In this document: positions 7,381 to 15,865 of the stretch, one piece after another | Layout: the number at the start of each line of letters is the position of its first letter | How positions within the stretch are numbered: the stretch's first letter is position 1 | Source: Epsilonproteobacteria bacterium (ex Lamellibrachia satsuma) | GTDB lineage: Bacteria > Campylobacterota > Campylobacteria > Campylobacterales > Sulfurovaceae | Length of the DNA stretch: 36,806 nucleotides | Reading direction: 5' to 3' | Assembly (NCBI GenBank): GCA_003934925.1 | Contig: JQIX01000026.1 | Span: forward strand, 1 to 36,806 | Translations under genes and position numbers: made by a program | Notes under the pieces: model-generated | Databases searched by the model: none | What the model was told of the DNA's origin: nothing | Seen by the model: only the letters and a program-made list of their open reading frames with translations

Positions 7381-9058
7381 AGAAAATCTGCTTCATTACT
7401 TCAGTATCCTTTCTGCCGATTGGGGCATCCTGATCAAACTCTTTGTCATTGTTCTTCTGTTGATTATGATCATTGTGGCGGTCTATGACCGTTTTATACA
7501 AAGAAAGAACCAGGTACTCATCAATTATCCACTCTTGGGACGTTTGCGTTATTTTTTTTACCTGTTGCGTAATCCTATGCGCCAGTATTTCGGAGATGAA
7601 ACCTTTTATAATTCTTTTGAAAAACTCGATTGGATCAATAAGGTTGCAGCAGGTAAAAGTCCCTATCTCTCGTTTTCGCCGACTAAACCTTATGGCAACC
7701 AAAGGACACTTTTCAAACATGCCAATTTTGTCAAAGAGATCAATGAGGTAGAAAAGGATTTTTCTGTTATATTCGGCAAAGAGAGAATCTATCCATTTGT
7801 TTCAAAAAGTATAGTCGGACGCTCTGCTATGAGTGATGGTGCCATCTCGCCGGAAGGTACACGTGCTTTTTCCAAAGGTGCCTATATAGGGCACTTCCCC
7901 ATTAATACGGGTGAGGGCGGACTTACATCGAACTTCCTGTCCACACTGCATTGTATAGATTGCAATAATGAGTATCTGGAAAAGAAAGAGGGAACATGGT
8001 TTGCCAAGTCCATTTACAAACTGATGTGCCATTTGACGAATAAAGAAATAGCCCAGCGTGTCTATAGAAAAATGGTTGTGAGACAGAAAGACAGAGGTAC
8101 TTTTATATTTGATGATGAGAAACTGGTTTTTTTCCGCATAGACTGGAGTAAAAAGATGGATCTTTTTCCCAAAAAAGTACCTTTAGGAATGCCGGATGTT
8201 ACGTTTCAGATGGGAAGCGGACTTTATGGCGTACGTGACCAGGATGGAAACTTTGATGAAGAACGTTATCTCAAAGTAATGGCTTTTTGCCGTATGACGG
8301 AAGTTAAACTTGCCCAAGGTGCAAAGCAGACCGGAGGCAAGCTTCTTGCCAAAAAAGTAAGTGATGATATCGCCTACTACAGAGGTGTCACTGCACATCA
8401 GGATATTATCAGTCCCAACCGTTTTCCCTATGCTGCCGATATGGATACCCTTTTTGATTTTATTGAACACTTACAGAAGCTTTCACAAAAGCCTGTAGGA
8501 TTCAAGATCGTTGTTTCATCCAAAGATTCTTTTGCAGCATATGCAAAAGCAATGAAAAAGAGAATAGAGGAGGGGAAAAGTATCGCTGATTTTATTACCA
8601 TAGATGGTGGTGATGGAGGAAGTGCAACCGCACCCCTTGAAATGATGAGCAAGATAGGTCTGCCTATACGGGAATCATTACGTATCGTTACAGAAGTATT
8701 GGCTTCCTATGGACTGAGGGAAAATATCAAGATCATTGCTGCAGAGAAAGTACTTACTCCAGATGACATAGTGGAGCTTTTGTGTTATGGAGCAGATTTT
8801 ATTAACATTGCCAGAGGTTTTATGATCTCTGCAGGATGTATAAGGGCACGGGAATGTAGTGGTGCAGGAGGGAAGAACTGTCCTGTAGGTCTGGCGACTA
8901 TGAATGAAGCAAAAAGAAGCAGATACCTGGTAGAACAAAAGTCCAAGTATATAGCCAATTATCACAATGAGCTGCTTCATGGTGTACGTTCTTTACTTGC
9001 TGTTATGGGTAAAAAAGATATCGGTGAACTTTCCATAAATGATCTGACACAGCATTAA
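7373..9058 (+). CDS. FMN-binding glutamate synthase-family protein with N-terminal membrane anchor
   Basis: 561 residues. One strong transmembrane segment (about 18-42) precedes a soluble domain of the glutamate-synthase central/FMN type, with the barrel signature ITIDGGDGGSATAP, the FMN phosphate-binding region GADFINIARGFM, and a cysteine cluster CIRAREC...NCPVG near the C terminus. There is no glutaminase domain. Such stand-alone proteins are usually called glutamate synthases, but their substrate is often unproven. The third cysteine follows after seven residues rather than the four seen in classic GltB. The start is ATG 7373 (AAGGAG at 7361-7366), overlapping the DoxX gene by eight bases; an upstream in-frame ATG at 7313 lies deep within that gene and is unlikely. 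Confidence 0.9.
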   Translation: MNKENLLHYFSILSADWGILIKLFVIVLLLIMIIVAVYDRFIQRKNQVLINYPLLGRLRYFFYLLRNPMRQYFGDETFYNSFEKLDWINKVAAGKSPYLSFSPTKPYGNQRTLFKHANFVKEINEVEKDFSVIFGKERIYPFVSKSIVGRSAMSDGAISPEGTRAFSKGAYIGHFPINTGEGGLTSNFLSTLHCIDCNNEYLEKKEGTWFAKSIYKLMCHLTNKEIAQRVYRKMVVRQKDRGTFIFDDEKLVFFRIDWSKKMDLFPKKVPLGMPDVTFQMGSGLYGVRDQDGNFDEERYLKVMAFCRMTEVKLAQGAKQTGGKLLAKKVSDDIAYYRGVTAHQDIISPNRFPYAADMDTLFDFIEHLQKLSQKPVGFKIVVSSKDSFAAYAKAMKKRIEEGKSIADFITIDGGDGGSATAPLEMMSKIGLPIRESLRIVTEVLASYGLRENIKIIAAEKVLTPDDIVELLCYGADFINIARGFMISAGCIRARECSGAGGKNCPVGLATMNEAKRSRYLVEQKSKYIANYHNELLHGVRSLLAVMGKKDIGELSINDLTQH

Positions 9059-9080
9059 AAAACGGTTAAACTAGTAGATT

Positions 9081-9086
9081 TATAAT
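9081..9086 (+). promoter_or_regulatory. Candidate -10 box for the exported small heat-shock gene
   Basis: TATAAT 28 bases before the ATG, giving a leader of about 22 bases that includes the AAGGAG site. The same gap contains a short AT inverted repeat (ttataat/attataa). I see no CIRCE element. Confidence 0.4.
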
Positions 9087-9114
9087 TTTATAAATAAATT
9101 ATAAGGAGCAAGTT

Positions 9115-9738
9115 ATGTTTAGTAAAAAACTTTTACTTTTGATGCTGCCTCTTGCAGCAACGCTTTCGCTACATGCAAATGATCCATTTTTCAATGATCC
9201 TTTCGGAGATGATATCTTCAAAGAGATGATGCAGATGCAAAGAAATATGGACAAAATGTTCGAGCGTATGAACCAGCGTATGCAGCAACGTTCTTCGGGT
9301 CTTGTAAGTCCTCTTGGTACTTACAAAATGACCGTACAGAATCAATTGGTAGACAAAGGGGATCATTATGAACTCACTACCAATATTCCTGAAAGCAAAG
9401 AGAATCATATTAACATTAATACACAGAACCATGTGATGAGTATTACGGCTAAGATCGTACAGGAACAGGAAAATAAAACAGCAAATAGTACAAGTCAGTC
9501 CCGTTCAGTCCGTATGTATCAACAAAGTATGACTTTACCGAGTGATGCTGATGAAGGAAGTATTGCAACAGCCTATAAGAACGGCAAACTCGTGGTAAGC
9601 ATTGCAAAGATGAAATCAGCAGTAAAAACTCAGCCAGTTACGCCAAAAGTTAAAATAAAGAAAGAAGATAAAAAACCTCGAGAGAGCAATTCAACCATTA
9701 AAAAAAGAACACTTTCTGACAAGACTTCCATGAGTTGA
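9115..9738 (+). CDS. Exported Hsp20/alpha-crystallin-type small chaperone
   Basis: 207 residues. Residues 1-21 are a typical signal peptide (KK, long hydrophobic core, A-N cleavage region), followed by a Met/Gln-rich segment (about 25-60). Residues 65-155 match an alpha-crystallin domain: YELTTNIP at its start, MTLPSDADEGSIATAYKNGK and LVVSI near its end. The C-terminal 50 residues are strongly basic and low in complexity (KKEDKKPRESNS). Hsp20 proteins bind unfolding proteins without ATP. Most are cytoplasmic, so an exported form points to envelope protein protection. AAGGAG precedes the ATG by eight bases. Confidence 0.85.
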   Translation: MFSKKLLLLMLPLAATLSLHANDPFFNDPFGDDIFKEMMQMQRNMDKMFERMNQRMQQRSSGLVSPLGTYKMTVQNQLVDKGDHYELTTNIPESKENHININTQNHVMSITAKIVQEQENKTANSTSQSRSVRMYQQSMTLPSDADEGSIATAYKNGKLVVSIAKMKSAVKTQPVTPKVKIKKEDKKPRESNSTIKKRTLSDKTSMS

Positions 9739-9799
9739 TTTTTTAGCCATCATTTATTGTAGAGGCATGGAAAAATAACATATTTATGTCTCTATACTT

Positions 9800-10672
9800 C
9801 TAAAAGAGCGGTGTCTTATTTCCTTTATGCCAATGAATGATCTTTTTCCAAGCATCATCAGCAGAATCGGCATAGGTCAATATACTTTCATCCTCAGGAG
9901 CAATAACATCTTCTTCTTTTAAAAACTCAAAATCAATTACGTGTTTCCAATATTCTTCACCTATGAGAACAATAGGTATCTTTGGCGTTTTTTTCGTTTG
10001 GATCAGTGTTAATATTTCAAAAAATTCATCTAGTGTACCAAACCCACCGGGAAAGATGACCAGTGCTTTTGCACGTTGTAGAAAGTGTAGTTTTCGTATA
10101 GCAAAATAACGAAACTGAAAACAAAGTTCGGGGGTTATGTAGGGATTGGGAAACTGTTCGTGTGACAGATCAATGTTAAGTCCTATGGATTTTGCACCGA
10201 CATCCCATGCACCACGATTGGCAGCTTCCATAATGCCCGGACCACCGCCTGTCATCAATGTTACATAGCAGTCATCAGGACCTTTTCCGCTTTTCCCGAT
10301 AAGTTGACCGAACTTACGTGCTTCGTCATAATAAACACTTTTGCTTACCATGCTGTCAGCTTTTTTCAGAGCAGAGATAAGCTTTTCTGAATGAGGGGCT
10401 CGGCTTAATGCTTTCTTGGTTTTTTCAAGTTCTTCCATTGCCTTATCAAATTCAGGAATACGGGAACTTCCAAATACTACAATGGTATGATGAATTCCCT
10501 GTTTTTGCATCTTGACCTCTGCTTTGAGATAATCGAGTTGAAGCCTTACTCCTCTGGCTTCATCAGAGCAGAGAAAATTTTTATCATCCTCTGCTACCTC
10601 GAAATTTGGGTGATGTATAATATTTTTTATCTGTTTTAATGTTTCTGTCTTCTTTTTTAACTCTTTTTTCAT
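9800..10672 (-). CDS. LOG-family protein (TIGR00730-type Rossmann fold)
   Basis: 290-residue cytoplasmic protein with the two signatures of the LOG/lysine-decarboxylase-like family: GGGPGIMEAANRGA and PGGFGTLDEFFE. Family members hydrolyse cytokinin nucleoside monophosphates or act as nucleotide 5'-monophosphate phosphoribohydrolases. The N-terminal 65 residues are an extension compared with short LOG proteins, so it resembles the longer bacterial type. It is divergent from pfkA, with a shared 139-base gap. The substrate cannot be read from the sequence; a nucleotide salvage role is inferred. Confidence 0.88.
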   Translation of the reverse strand: MKKELKKKTETLKQIKNIIHHPNFEVAEDDKNFLCSDEARGVRLQLDYLKAEVKMQKQGIHHTIVVFGSSRIPEFDKAMEELEKTKKALSRAPHSEKLISALKKADSMVSKSVYYDEARKFGQLIGKSGKGPDDCYVTLMTGGGPGIMEAANRGAWDVGAKSIGLNIDLSHEQFPNPYITPELCFQFRYFAIRKLHFLQRAKALVIFPGGFGTLDEFFEILTLIQTKKTPKIPIVLIGEEYWKHVIDFEFLKEEDVIAPEDESILTYADSADDAWKKIIHWHKGNKTPLF

Positions 10673-10737
10673 CTTCCTGCCTTCATATACGAATTATACA
10701 TTAGGGGTGCCAATAAATAACTTTGAATGTCTTTTCA

Positions 10738-10746
10738 TGCTATAAT
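10738..10746 (+). promoter_or_regulatory. Extended -10 promoter for the sORF/pfkA unit
   Basis: TGCTATAAT, a perfect extended -10 element, predicting transcription from about 10753. This leaves 21 bases before the small ORF and about 59 before pfkA. Confidence 0.6.
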
Positions 10747-10773
10747 TTTTGAATCCATTAAAAAAGGTAAACC

Positions 10774-10833
10774 ATGACAAGAATTAAAATTCAGTACAAG
10801 TGCGGCACTAAATGCCAAATCGTAAAAATATAG
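10774..10833 (+). CDS. Possible 19-residue leader peptide overlapping the pfkA start
   Basis: An ATG with a good ribosome site (AAAAAGG, six bases upstream) opens a 19-codon frame encoding MTRIKIQYKCGTKCQIVKI. It ends 22 bases inside pfkA in another frame. pfkA itself has no visible ribosome site, so its translation may depend on ribosomes reading this frame. It could also be a remnant of an unrelated gene. The short length makes coding status uncertain. Confidence 0.4.
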   Translation: MTRIKIQYKCGTKCQIVKI

Positions 10834-11792
10834 CCATACTCTGTTCAGGTGGTGATGTTTCCGGAATGAATGCTGCACTGAAACGTTTTGTTGAATATAG
10901 TATAGCAAAAGGACTTACCCCATATTTTGTGGAGAGTGGTTTTGAAGGGCTGATAGACAATAAGATATATCAGGCTGGTTACAGTGATGTTGCCGGTATT
11001 ATTTCCCGAGGAGGTACCAAAATATATACATCACGTTCAAAACGCTTTATGGAACAGGTATACCGTAAAAAGGCGATCGATAACCTGAAATCTCATCAGA
11101 TAGAACATTTGATCGTTTTGGGTGGAGATGGTTCCTTTAAAGGGATACAGGTACTCAATAATGAAAGTGAAGGCATAGGGTTTAGCGGTATTCCTTCTAC
11201 TATAGATAATGATATTGCCGGGACAGAATATTGTTTAGGAGTAGATACGGCACTCAATGTCATTAAGTATGCCATAGATTCCATCCGTGATACAGCATCT
11301 TCATTCGGTCGTGCTTTTGTAATAGAAGCGATGGGGAGAGAGTGTGGCTATCTTGCTCTTGTTTCAGCTCTTACCAGTGGTGCGGAAATGTGTCTGATAC
11401 CGGAAATTCCTTATAAACTAGACAAGTATAAGGAGCGTTTTGAAAAAGAGATCAAAGAGGGAAGAGAGTATTTTATCGCTGTTGTTTCTGAAGCTTTGAA
11501 AAATTCTGAAGAAATAGCACAATGGTTTGAAAAAGAGATAGGTGTTGAATCACGTATTACAGTATTGGGCCATATACAGCGTGGAGGCAATCCTACGGTT
11601 TATGACCGTCTCATGGCTTTTCATTTTGTGACAAATGCCATAGATGGTCTGCTTGAAGGAGAAACATGCAGTATCGTATGTTACAGTGCCTGCGGATTTC
11701 ATCATAAGTCTATAGATGATGTTGCTTTTAAAAAATACCAGATCGACAGTGATCTACTGAAACTTGGTATGGAATATGGCCATGCCAGATAA
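10812..11792 (+). CDS. pfkA: ATP-dependent 6-phosphofructokinase
   Basis: Phosphorylates fructose 6-phosphate to the 1,6-bisphosphate in glycolysis. The bacterial PFK signatures are present: CSGGDVSGMNA (nucleotide loop), GGDGSFKG (glycine rather than aspartate, which favours ATP over pyrophosphate), STIDNDIAGT with the catalytic aspartate, EAMGRECGYLA and LGHIQRGG near the C terminus. The 326-residue length is normal. The ATG at 10812 lacks a clear ribosome site and is overlapped by a possible leader peptide. Many pathogenic Campylobacterota lack this enzyme, so its presence suggests a complete glycolytic step, perhaps for stored polysaccharide (inference). Confidence 0.95.
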   Translation: MPNRKNIAILCSGGDVSGMNAALKRFVEYSIAKGLTPYFVESGFEGLIDNKIYQAGYSDVAGIISRGGTKIYTSRSKRFMEQVYRKKAIDNLKSHQIEHLIVLGGDGSFKGIQVLNNESEGIGFSGIPSTIDNDIAGTEYCLGVDTALNVIKYAIDSIRDTASSFGRAFVIEAMGRECGYLALVSALTSGAEMCLIPEIPYKLDKYKERFEKEIKEGREYFIAVVSEALKNSEEIAQWFEKEIGVESRITVLGHIQRGGNPTVYDRLMAFHFVTNAIDGLLEGETCSIVCYSACGFHHKSIDDVAFKKYQIDSDLLKLGMEYGHAR

Positions 11793-11806
11793 ATTGTTTA
11801 TTCTAA

Positions 11807-12427
11807 TTATGAGCATTCAAGGTTTTTAGAAGCGCTTTTGTATTGTAAGAGTTTCCTGTAATTCTTATAAAACGCCAGATTGACCAATGCACCTATCATG
11901 GCTACAAGCGTATCTTTCTGTGAATCCCAGACATCCCCCTGTGTTCCCAAAAATGCCAGACCGAGTTCAGGATGAAAGATGATTGCGGCAAGCCATTCAA
12001 GGATCTCGTAAAGCGCAGAGATCGATACGACCATTGTAAAGGTAAAAAGTAAAGCGGAACTGAGTTTTGAAACATTGGGTATGATCATTTCAAATATGAT
12101 CCTGAAGGTCAACAGCCCGAAAAGGAAATGTACGACTCTGTCAAAATTATTTCTTTCAAATCCAAAGAACTGCGTGATCACGTCGAAATATTCCATTTTG
12201 GCATAGGTAAAATGTGCCCCAAGCGAATGCAGGCTGGCAAAGACAAGAAGCAGTATCAGGCCTGTAAGCGTAAATTTGTATTTTGTATCCATCCAGACGA
12301 TCAGGGGAAAGATGAGAAAAACCAGTATATTCTCAAGGAGCCAGTCCTGGCGATATCTTGGATTGATCGCCATAATGATCCATATAAGCACATAAACAGC
12401 ATAAACAATTTTATGTGATCTTTGCAT
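11807..12427 (-). CDS. YjdF/DUF2238-type inner-membrane protein
   Basis: 206 residues with about five or six membrane segments. The conserved stretches NNFDRVVHFLFG, ALYEILEWLAA and FLGTQGDVWDSQKD match the DUF2238/YjdF family. Its biochemical role is unknown. Several acidic residues and a histidine in membrane segments are conserved in the family. It converges with pfkA, with 14 bases between the stops. AAGGAG lies before the ATG, and a minus-strand TATAAT is at 12453-12458. Confidence 0.85.
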   Translation of the reverse strand: MQRSHKIVYAVYVLIWIIMAINPRYRQDWLLENILVFLIFPLIVWMDTKYKFTLTGLILLLVFASLHSLGAHFTYAKMEYFDVITQFFGFERNNFDRVVHFLFGLLTFRIIFEMIIPNVSKLSSALLFTFTMVVSISALYEILEWLAAIIFHPELGLAFLGTQGDVWDSQKDTLVAMIGALVNLAFYKNYRKLLQYKSASKNLECS

Positions 12428-12524
12428 GATACACTCCTTTATAAATTATTGCATTATACACTAACTAGTTTGATATTTTATCATGATTCATGTCAAGTTT
12501 TATACAGTTTTTATAGATTATCTC

Positions 12525-12533
12525 TGTTATAAT
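12525..12533 (+). promoter_or_regulatory. Extended -10 promoter of the macrodomain gene
   Basis: TGTTATAAT, predicted to start transcription near 12541, 14 bases before the ATG. Confidence 0.6.
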
Positions 12534-12554
12534 AGATAAGAAAAGGTATATAAA

Positions 12555-13088
12555 ATGCATTCAAATATCATTATAAAAACAGGGGATATTACCCAGGAGC
12601 ATGTGTGTGCCATTGTCAATGCGGCCAACAGTTCACTCATGGGCGGTGGTGGTGTGGATGGTGCGATACACAGAGCGGGAGGATCTAAAATCCTTGAAGC
12701 CTGTAAAGAAATCCGAAAAGAACAATATCCTAACGGTTTGCCGACTGGAGAAGCAGTGGCAACCAGTGCGGGTGATCTGCCGGCTCGGTATGTTATCCAC
12801 ACGGTAGGACCTGTCTATCGCTACTGTGGTGAACACTGTACTTCACTTCTGGCATTCTCTTATAAAAATTCACTGAAAGTGGCAGTGGAGCTGGGATGCA
12901 AAGATATAGCATTTCCTGCCATCTCTACAGGGGTATACGGCTACCCGAAAGCAGAAGCCGCACATATCGCCTATGAAGCGGTCAAAGGCTTTTTGAATGA
13001 AGGACACGAAATGAAAGTCTATTTTATATTCCACAATCATGAAAATAAAGAAATATTTGAAAAAGCGATAAAATCAGAAAGAGGATGA
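12555..13088 (+). CDS. Macrodomain protein, ADP-ribose/O-acetyl-ADP-ribose hydrolase type
   Basis: 177-residue cytoplasmic single macrodomain. The ADP-ribose-binding loops are clear: GDIT near the N terminus, IVNAANSSLMGGGGVDGAIH (catalytic Asn and the Gly-rich loop) and FPAISTGVYGYP. This is the MacroD/YmdB type, which removes acetyl from O-acetyl-ADP-ribose and ADP-ribose from acidic residues. It stands alone with its own promoter; there is no DarT-like or other ADP-ribosyltransferase gene next to it. It converges with the MBL-fold gene. Confidence 0.93.
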   Translation: MHSNIIIKTGDITQEHVCAIVNAANSSLMGGGGVDGAIHRAGGSKILEACKEIRKEQYPNGLPTGEAVATSAGDLPARYVIHTVGPVYRYCGEHCTSLLAFSYKNSLKVAVELGCKDIAFPAISTGVYGYPKAEAAHIAYEAVKGFLNEGHEMKVYFIFHNHENKEIFEKAIKSERG

Positions 13089-13152
13089 TCGTTCCTGATA
13101 AGTAAAATATTTAGATGATACAACAGAAATTACATTATCCGGATTGAATTGG

Positions 13153-13872
13153 TCATATGGTGATAACTCTCCCTATACCGCCTTGCAGACAGCGGTCACC
13201 GAAATGGCTTTTAAACATTGAAATTGCCAAGTCGCCGCTGCAGTGGGTAGGGCAGACATTTTGTATACCGAGTTCATCAAGTGTTTCTATAACTTCTGAA
13301 ATGCGTGCAGTATTTTCATACATCAGGTGAAAGCCGCCCATAAGAAGATAGATCGGTTTTTGCAGCATTTCTATGGAACGAGCTGCGATATGTTCGATAC
13401 CCGGATGTGCGCAGCCGGTAATGACAACCAGACCTTTTTCGGTATCTATAACGATGGATTGCTCGCCGATATCACCCATAACACCGGTTGAGTAGACGGA
13501 TGGCAGGAGTTGTTGTGGTGATTCATTGATCACGGTCACACCGAGAGTTTGTGCATTTAAGTCACGGATAAGATGTTTTGAGAGTGAATTGGGTACAAAC
13601 AGATGCATCTGGGGATGGACTTCCAGGACTGAATCCACTCCACCGATATGGTCCCAATGCGGATGTGAAAGTATCAATGCTTCTGCTTTTTTCAAATCGA
13701 TATCAAGCTGCTGCATATTTTGCAAAAGTACCCGCCCATTACTGCCGGTATCGAAAAGAAATGTTGTTTCATCCGTTTCAACAAAGCAGGAGAATCCCCA
13801 TAGTGTCTGGAAACCTTCAAGGTAGGCATAGTTGTCAAATGAGATAGTTATTTTAACTGTATTTGAGGCCAT
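13153..13872 (-). CDS. Metallo-beta-lactamase-fold hydrolase
   Basis: 239 residues with the metal-binding signature H70-P-H-W-D-H75 and downstream elements GCAHPGIEH and MGGFHL. These match the MBL subfamily often annotated as 7,8-dihydropterin-6-methyl-4-(ribofuranosyl)aminobenzene 5'-phosphate synthase-like; the true substrate in bacteria is unknown. It follows the siroheme reductase on the same strand after 64 bases, so co-transcription is possible. No signal peptide. Confidence 0.88.
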   Translation of the reverse strand: MASNTVKITISFDNYAYLEGFQTLWGFSCFVETDETTFLFDTGSNGRVLLQNMQQLDIDLKKAEALILSHPHWDHIGGVDSVLEVHPQMHLFVPNSLSKHLIRDLNAQTLGVTVINESPQQLLPSVYSTGVMGDIGEQSIVIDTEKGLVVITGCAHPGIEHIAARSIEMLQKPIYLLMGGFHLMYENTARISEVIETLDELGIQNVCPTHCSGDLAISMFKSHFGDRCLQGGIGRVITI

Positions 13873-13936
13873 TTTTATCCTTTAGATATATGATTTTTAT
13901 GTTCAGTATGCATATTTAGCGATCAATATACATTTT

Positions 13937-15610
13937 CTATTCTTTCCAAAGCATCTGATTCATCTCTCGAATCTCTTTATGGAAAGAGTTATCCTGACCA
14001 TTTGACAATTCAAGTTTTGGAAAAACAGATACGATCAGTTCTTTCTCCTCTTTAGCTGAATGGCTGACAGCAGTATTGGACCGAAGTACTTTGAGGAGAG
14101 TTGTTTCACCAAAATAGAGTTTTGCTAAAAACCACAGTGCAAGAAAGTCAGTGGAAAATCGGTTCAGTACCTCCCGGCTAAAGTGTTCAAAATCGTTGTA
14201 TTCGCTCTGTGTGAATTCATCTAGAACAGTATGAATTAAATCATTGAGCCCATGCAGTGGTACTGCCATCAAGATCAATCGGGCCGGTGCTTTACCGTAG
14301 GTATATTGACCACCAAGGAAAAATCTTACACTCTTTTGGGTGGGGCCGAAAATGGCCGTACGAAGTCCTATCAGTCCTATATCCACATGCTGATGTTTGC
14401 CGCACCCCTTCAGACAGCCGCTGTAGCCTACTGAAACCTTGAGTGTTCCCAATCGCTGTAGAGGAAGCATTTTCGCTTCTTCTTTCATGTCGAAGAGGGA
14501 GAGTGCACAATACCTGTTTCCTGCACATACAGAGAGCCGGGCAGGGCTGAAGTCTGTTTTGAAAGGTACTTCGGTTTTTTCAAGTCCAAAAAGATAGATA
14601 TTCTGATCGACGCCCAGGCGAATAGAAAGTTTTTCAGAGGAGGCATAATTGATAAGCATAGAGAGCTCATCTGCACTGATCTCACCTAGGCGACTCGTAT
14701 AGCAAAAAGCATATCGGCCGTCATGAAGCAATGTAAATTCCCGGGTTGATGTCTTCTTTTCTGTCTGGAATGTGCCTGCACTCTGCAATGTTTTGGGGTA
14801 GTAGGACCTCAGATGGGTTTTGAAAGCATCCATCCCGATTTTTTGAAGCAGGTGGAAGATCCTTGTTTTGGATCGTGTACCTCTCAGCCCATGAACAGTA
14901 TAGACTTTGGCCACTGCTTTGAACAGGGGAACAACATCTTTCGGGCTTACAAAGATATCAGCATCCTGAGCCATTTCACTGTTCTTGCCTCCCAGATAGA
15001 GATTGAAACCCCATAGATCCTCTTTTTTGGCAAGTGCAAAATAAAGATCGTTGCTGAAAAAAGAATGGCTGCTGTCGAGTGTACCGCAGATGGCCGTGTT
15101 GAGTTTACGCGGCAGGGTACCGACATAGTCAGGGTTTTTCAAAAAGAGGGATTCCATCTCTTTTATCAGCGGATAGACTTCTATTTGGCTTGTTTTGCTC
15201 TTTCCATCAAAGGGATCAGTTACTATATTGCGGAAGTTGTCCGTAAGTGTCTGCCAGGTAGTGAAGCCTGCTTCTTCGAGTCTTTTCCAGACATGCAGAA
15301 CATTGTCTGCATCCATCCCGTGCAATTCGATCTGTGCCCGCATGGTAATGATCATACTACAAGCATATTCCCGAGAAAGCTGAACGAGTCGTGCCAGTTT
15401 GGAAACTTCAATTCTTCCGGCCGTAATACGAATTCTTATCATAAAGGTATCAGGAGAGAGCTTATGATTGTAGATACCAAAGTTTTTGAGATAGAAACGT
15501 TCTTCCTCTGAAAGGTTCTTCAGGTCAAGCCTTCTGATCTCATCTAAGAAGTCATAAGGTTTCAGTGTAGCCTTGAGTCTTTCTATTTTATTTGCTTTGT
15601 TTGTTGTCAT
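13937..15610 (-). CDS. Siroheme/4Fe-4S nitrite or sulfite reductase
   Basis: 557 residues with the duplicated ferredoxin-like plus siroheme architecture. The cluster and siroheme cysteines are C362, C368, C399 and C403 (C-x5-C and C-x3-C, in VCAGNRYC and SGCLKGCGKH). Earlier landmarks are NFRNIVTDP and LPRKLN. The enzyme makes a six-electron reduction of nitrite to ammonia or of sulfite to sulfide using ferredoxin. Sequence alone does not decide between them, and no nitrate or sulfate assimilation gene is adjacent. A minus-strand TATAAT at 15674-15679 is a likely -10 box. Confidence 0.88.
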   Translation of the reverse strand: MTTNKANKIERLKATLKPYDFLDEIRRLDLKNLSEEERFYLKNFGIYNHKLSPDTFMIRIRITAGRIEVSKLARLVQLSREYACSMIITMRAQIELHGMDADNVLHVWKRLEEAGFTTWQTLTDNFRNIVTDPFDGKSKTSQIEVYPLIKEMESLFLKNPDYVGTLPRKLNTAICGTLDSSHSFFSNDLYFALAKKEDLWGFNLYLGGKNSEMAQDADIFVSPKDVVPLFKAVAKVYTVHGLRGTRSKTRIFHLLQKIGMDAFKTHLRSYYPKTLQSAGTFQTEKKTSTREFTLLHDGRYAFCYTSRLGEISADELSMLINYASSEKLSIRLGVDQNIYLFGLEKTEVPFKTDFSPARLSVCAGNRYCALSLFDMKEEAKMLPLQRLGTLKVSVGYSGCLKGCGKHQHVDIGLIGLRTAIFGPTQKSVRFFLGGQYTYGKAPARLILMAVPLHGLNDLIHTVLDEFTQSEYNDFEHFSREVLNRFSTDFLALWFLAKLYFGETTLLKVLRSNTAVSHSAKEEKELIVSVFPKLELSNGQDNSFHKEIREMNQMLWKE

Positions 15611-15716
15611 TGAATGTTCTGTTCCGCTATTAACATGGTTTCTTTGATGTATACTATCCTATAAATAAAATATATTATACTATGGATCTCAGTAAATTAG
15701 ATGAAAAGAATTACAA

Positions 15717-15836
15717 ATGAAAATAGAAGAACTGGAAAAATTAAGCTTTGGACTCGTACTGTCAAGAAGTCTGGGAATCAATAATATTCCTGCAAAAGTC
15801 TGTTTCTATACCTCTGTCTGTTTCCAAATAGACTAA
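15717..15836 (+). pseudogene. 5' remnant of a radical-SAM gene
   Basis: A 39-codon frame starting MKIEELEKLSFG and continuing SLGINNIPAKVC closely resembles the first part of radical-SAM proteins that begin with FGPVPSRRLGxSLGxNxIP and then bind a 4Fe-4S cluster through C-x3-C-x2-C. Here about four residues of the SRRLG segment are missing, the two prolines are replaced by leucine, and the cysteine set is disrupted (VCFYTSVCFQ). The frame stops after FQID. Nothing of the rest of the enzyme is present; an alpha/beta hydrolase begins 29 bases later. The rest appears to have been lost or replaced. Confidence 0.65.
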
Positions 15837-15865
15837 ATATTTCACAATCAAAGGATAAAATTGCC

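Noticed and set aside
12555-13088. Macrodomain gene as antitoxin of an ADP-ribosylation toxin-antitoxin pair
   Set aside because: No ADP-ribosyltransferase gene adjoins it and it has its own promoter.
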